Shown here: positions 62,494-64,000 of the stretch, one piece after another | Numbering within the stretch: position 1 is the stretch's first letter | Layout of the letters: each line of letters starts with the position of its first letter | Source of the DNA: Deltaproteobacteria bacterium | GTDB lineage: Bacteria; Desulfobacterota; Desulfuromonadia; Geobacterales; Geobacteraceae | Assembly (NCBI GenBank): GCA_009668975.1 | Contig: SBEG01000004.1 | Span: 150,423 to 214,422 of the forward strand | Reading direction: 5' to 3' | DNA: 64,000 nucleotides | Notes under the pieces: generated by a model | Told to the model about the DNA's origin: nothing | The model's input: the letters and a program-made list of their open reading frames with translations, nothing else | Database searches by the model: none | Made by a program: the position numbers and the translations under genes

Positions 62494-62853
62494 TCAGTTC
62501 GTCAGGCCGAGCCTGGTTTCGCACAATCCGCAGCAGGCACCTTCCTGAGTTCCGCCAATCACCACCGCACCGCTTTCCAGAAGCTCATCGAGCTTTTCGC
62601 TGAACTGGCCGAGGGAACGGCGGCAGTAGAGAACCGGCAGACCCAGGCGTTCGGCATCAGTCTTGATTTTCCTGGCCAGGCTGTGATTGAGGTAGTCGCA
62701 CAACAGCACCACGAGCCCGGTTCCCTTCGGAACGGTTCTTCTCAGGTCGCCCAACTTTCTCCCGGTCCAGTGCTCGACCCGGCTGACACCGCGGTCGGCT
62801 ATGATTCTTTCCAGCTGTTTGATGTAGTCACCGCCGACAATGAGAGCCGTCAT
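62494..62853 (-). CDS. DUF2325 protein in the sulfate operon
   Basis: A 119-residue Rossmann-like protein with the DUF2325 pattern (ALIVGGDYIKQLERIIADRG, VVLLCDYLNHSLARKIK, LPVLYCRRS). A C-terminal pair of Cys motifs (EGACCGLCETRLG) is notable. It sits between sbp and cysT with short gaps (45 and 22 bp), so it is cotranscribed with sulfate transport genes. No function is known for the family; a role in sulfur sensing or metal handling is speculation. Confidence 0.8.
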   Translation of the reverse strand: MTALIVGGDYIKQLERIIADRGVSRVEHWTGRKLGDLRRTVPKGTGLVVLLCDYLNHSLARKIKTDAERLGLPVLYCRRSLGQFSEKLDELLESGAVVIGGTQEGACCGLCETRLGLTN

Positions 62854-62898
62854 ACGTCACCTCCTTTTCATTTCCGGGCCAGTCGCCCGATAAATGCA

Positions 62899-63918
62899 TC
62901 ACTTGCCCCGTTGGTATATCTGATCGAAGATGGCGCCATCGGCGAAATGATCCCGCTGCACCTTCCGCCACCCGCCGAACACCTGGTCCACGGTAAAAAG
63001 CCGGATTTTGGGAAAACTTTTCACATGCCGATCGGCAACCGACTTGAGGGTTGGCCGATAATAGTTTCGGGCCGCTATCTCCTGACCCTCGGGAGAATAG
63101 AGGTATGTCAGGTAAGCCGTGGCAACAGTCCGCGTACCATGCCGGTCAACTACCTTGTCCACCAGGGCCACCGGCGGCTCCGCCAGTATGCTGACAGATG
63201 GAACCACCAGCTCGAAACTGTCGCTCCCCAGCGCCTTGATCGCCAGGTGGGCTTCGTTCTCCCAGGTAATCAGCACATCACCAAGGTTGCGGTGGACGAA
63301 GGTGGTTGTGGAGCCCCGGGCGCCGGAATCGAGCACCGGCACATTCCGGTAGAGCCGGGAAACGAAATCCCGGGCCGTGGCTGTGCTGCCACCCGGCTTT
63401 TGCAGGGCATAGCCCCAGGCAGCCAGGTAGTTCCAGCGCGCGCCGCCAGAGGTCTTGGGGTTCGGGGCGATCACCGCAACTCCCGGCCTGACCAGATCAT
63501 CCCAGTCCCGGATCTGCTTCGGGTTTCCCTTGCGAACCAGAAAAACAATGGTGGAGACATAGGGCGCACTGTTGCGGGGGAAGCGGCTCTGCCAATTTTT
63601 TGCTACGCGACCGGACTTTTGCTGGATGGCATCGATGTCGTAGGCCAGGGCCAGCGTCACGACATCCGCGCCCAAGCCGTCGATCACCGCCCGCCCCTGC
63701 TTGCCCGAACCGCCGTGAGACTGCCGGACAATCACGGACTCGCCGGTCCTGGACTGCCAATAACGGGCAAAAGCGGCATTATAGTCCTTGAAAAACTCGC
63801 GGGTCGGATCGTAGGAGGCATTCAAGAGGGTCACTTCTGCTTGTGACAGGTGCGGTGTCGCAACGATCAGAGCGAGGAACAGGAATCCCAGCAACTTTCC
63901 CCTCTTAGTGTTTTTCAT
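62899..63918 (-). CDS. sbp: Periplasmic sulfate-binding protein
   Basis: A 339-residue solute-binding protein with a signal peptide (cleavage near SQA-E, residue 25). Family motifs: [33 protein letters not shown] and [16 protein letters not shown]. It delivers sulfate to CysTWA. The ATG at 63918 has GAGGTGACAGGA upstream; a longer frame to 63990 covers the promoter. First gene of the sulfate-cysteine operon. Confidence 0.95.
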   Translation of the reverse strand: MKNTKRGKLLGFLFLALIVATPHLSQAEVTLLNASYDPTREFFKDYNAAFARYWQSRTGESVIVRQSHGGSGKQGRAVIDGLGADVVTLALAYDIDAIQQKSGRVAKNWQSRFPRNSAPYVSTIVFLVRKGNPKQIRDWDDLVRPGVAVIAPNPKTSGGARWNYLAAWGYALQKPGGSTATARDFVSRLYRNVPVLDSGARGSTTTFVHRNLGDVLITWENEAHLAIKALGSDSFELVVPSVSILAEPPVALVDKVVDRHGTRTVATAYLTYLYSPEGQEIAARNYYRPTLKSVADRHVKSFPKIRLFTVDQVFGGWRKVQRDHFADGAIFDQIYQRGK

Positions 63919-63966
63919 TCCTGTCACCTCTTGGCAGTTTGCCCGCCGCCGACATGAACCAGCGAC

Positions 63967-63985
63967 ATATATGCATCTCATATAT
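63967..63985. promoter_or_regulatory. Palindrome upstream of sbp
   Basis: A perfect 7-bp inverted repeat ATATATG-N5-CATATAT, 49 bp upstream of sbp, overlapping AT-rich promoter-like DNA. It could be the operator of a sulfur regulator. Confidence 0.4.
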
Positions 63986-64000
63986 ACCACTATTTAAGTT

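Noticed and set aside
62440..63846. 468-codon frame on plus opposite sbp and the DUF2325 gene
   Set aside because: Antisense to a well-supported sulfate operon and without motifs.

Overview
The window looks like chromosomal DNA of a Gram-negative, mostly anaerobic bacterium of the Desulfuromonadales (Geobacter/Pelobacter/Desulfuromonas relatives). The evidence is a respiratory nitrite reductase NrfHA, an HndABC-type hydrogenase or NADH module with HydE, large hybrid histidine kinases, two DUF4124 exported proteins, CheV/CheR behind a sigma28-type promoter, and an S-box (SAM) riboswitch on a metI-metC pair. The taxonomic call is an inference from gene content. I see no insertion sequence, prophage or CRISPR array.

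Layout. 1-1064 (minus): Hnd/Nuo-type NADH-oxidising subunits, the last one cut by the window edge. 2065-5395: an unknown coiled-coil protein, an HPP-family membrane protein and a type II NADH dehydrogenase. 5653-9743 (minus): a ferredoxin-like protein, then the nrfH-nrfA-napH-like operon behind a TTGAC-N4-GTCAA site. 10127-12647 (plus): a manganese (yybP-ykoY) riboswitch with its own terminator, controlling htpX, a PGPGW protein, a TerC/Alx protein and a 41-residue ORF. 12765-16520: a frameshifted small gene, zupT, tRNA-Cys, a DUF4124 gene and an NfeD-SPFH pair. 16616-24662 (minus): rluB, accA and dnaE; a gene-free stretch carrying a 6S RNA and a second structured element; then DUF4124, HIT and tlyA. 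25085: tRNA-Leu. 25752-28338 (minus): SAM riboswitch with metI and metC. 28667-32355: hydE, acpH, a flavodiiron-like protein and an HD-GYP protein. 32889-41749: a MASE3-like kinase on plus, facing cheV, cheR and two hybrid kinases on minus. 41948-54559: envelope and unknown genes, including an M23 peptidase, a tandem VOC-like protein next to a FAD-linked oxidase, nadE overlapping a 991-residue cyclic-nucleotide-binding protein, CsbD and DUF2062. 54790-58163: a MetY-like enzyme, a cysteine-rich secreted protein, gene remnants and a Gln/Arg-rich exported protein. 58582-63918 (minus): a sulfate uptake and cysteine operon, sbp-DUF2325-cysT-cysW-cysA-cysK.

How it fits together. Sulfur is the strongest theme: sulfate import and cysteine synthase, SAM-controlled transsulfuration, and a separate MetY-like enzyme. 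A second theme is anaerobic nitrogen and hydrogen metabolism: three TTGAC-N4-GTCAA sites lie before nrfHA, the HPP gene and hydE, which suggests one CRP/FNR-type regulator. A third is metal and envelope homeostasis: the Mn riboswitch operon, ZupT, NfeD/SPFH and small exported proteins. Least explained are the structured region beside the 6S RNA, the tandem VOC plus FAD oxidase pair, the 991-residue fusion protein and the cysteine-rich repeat protein.
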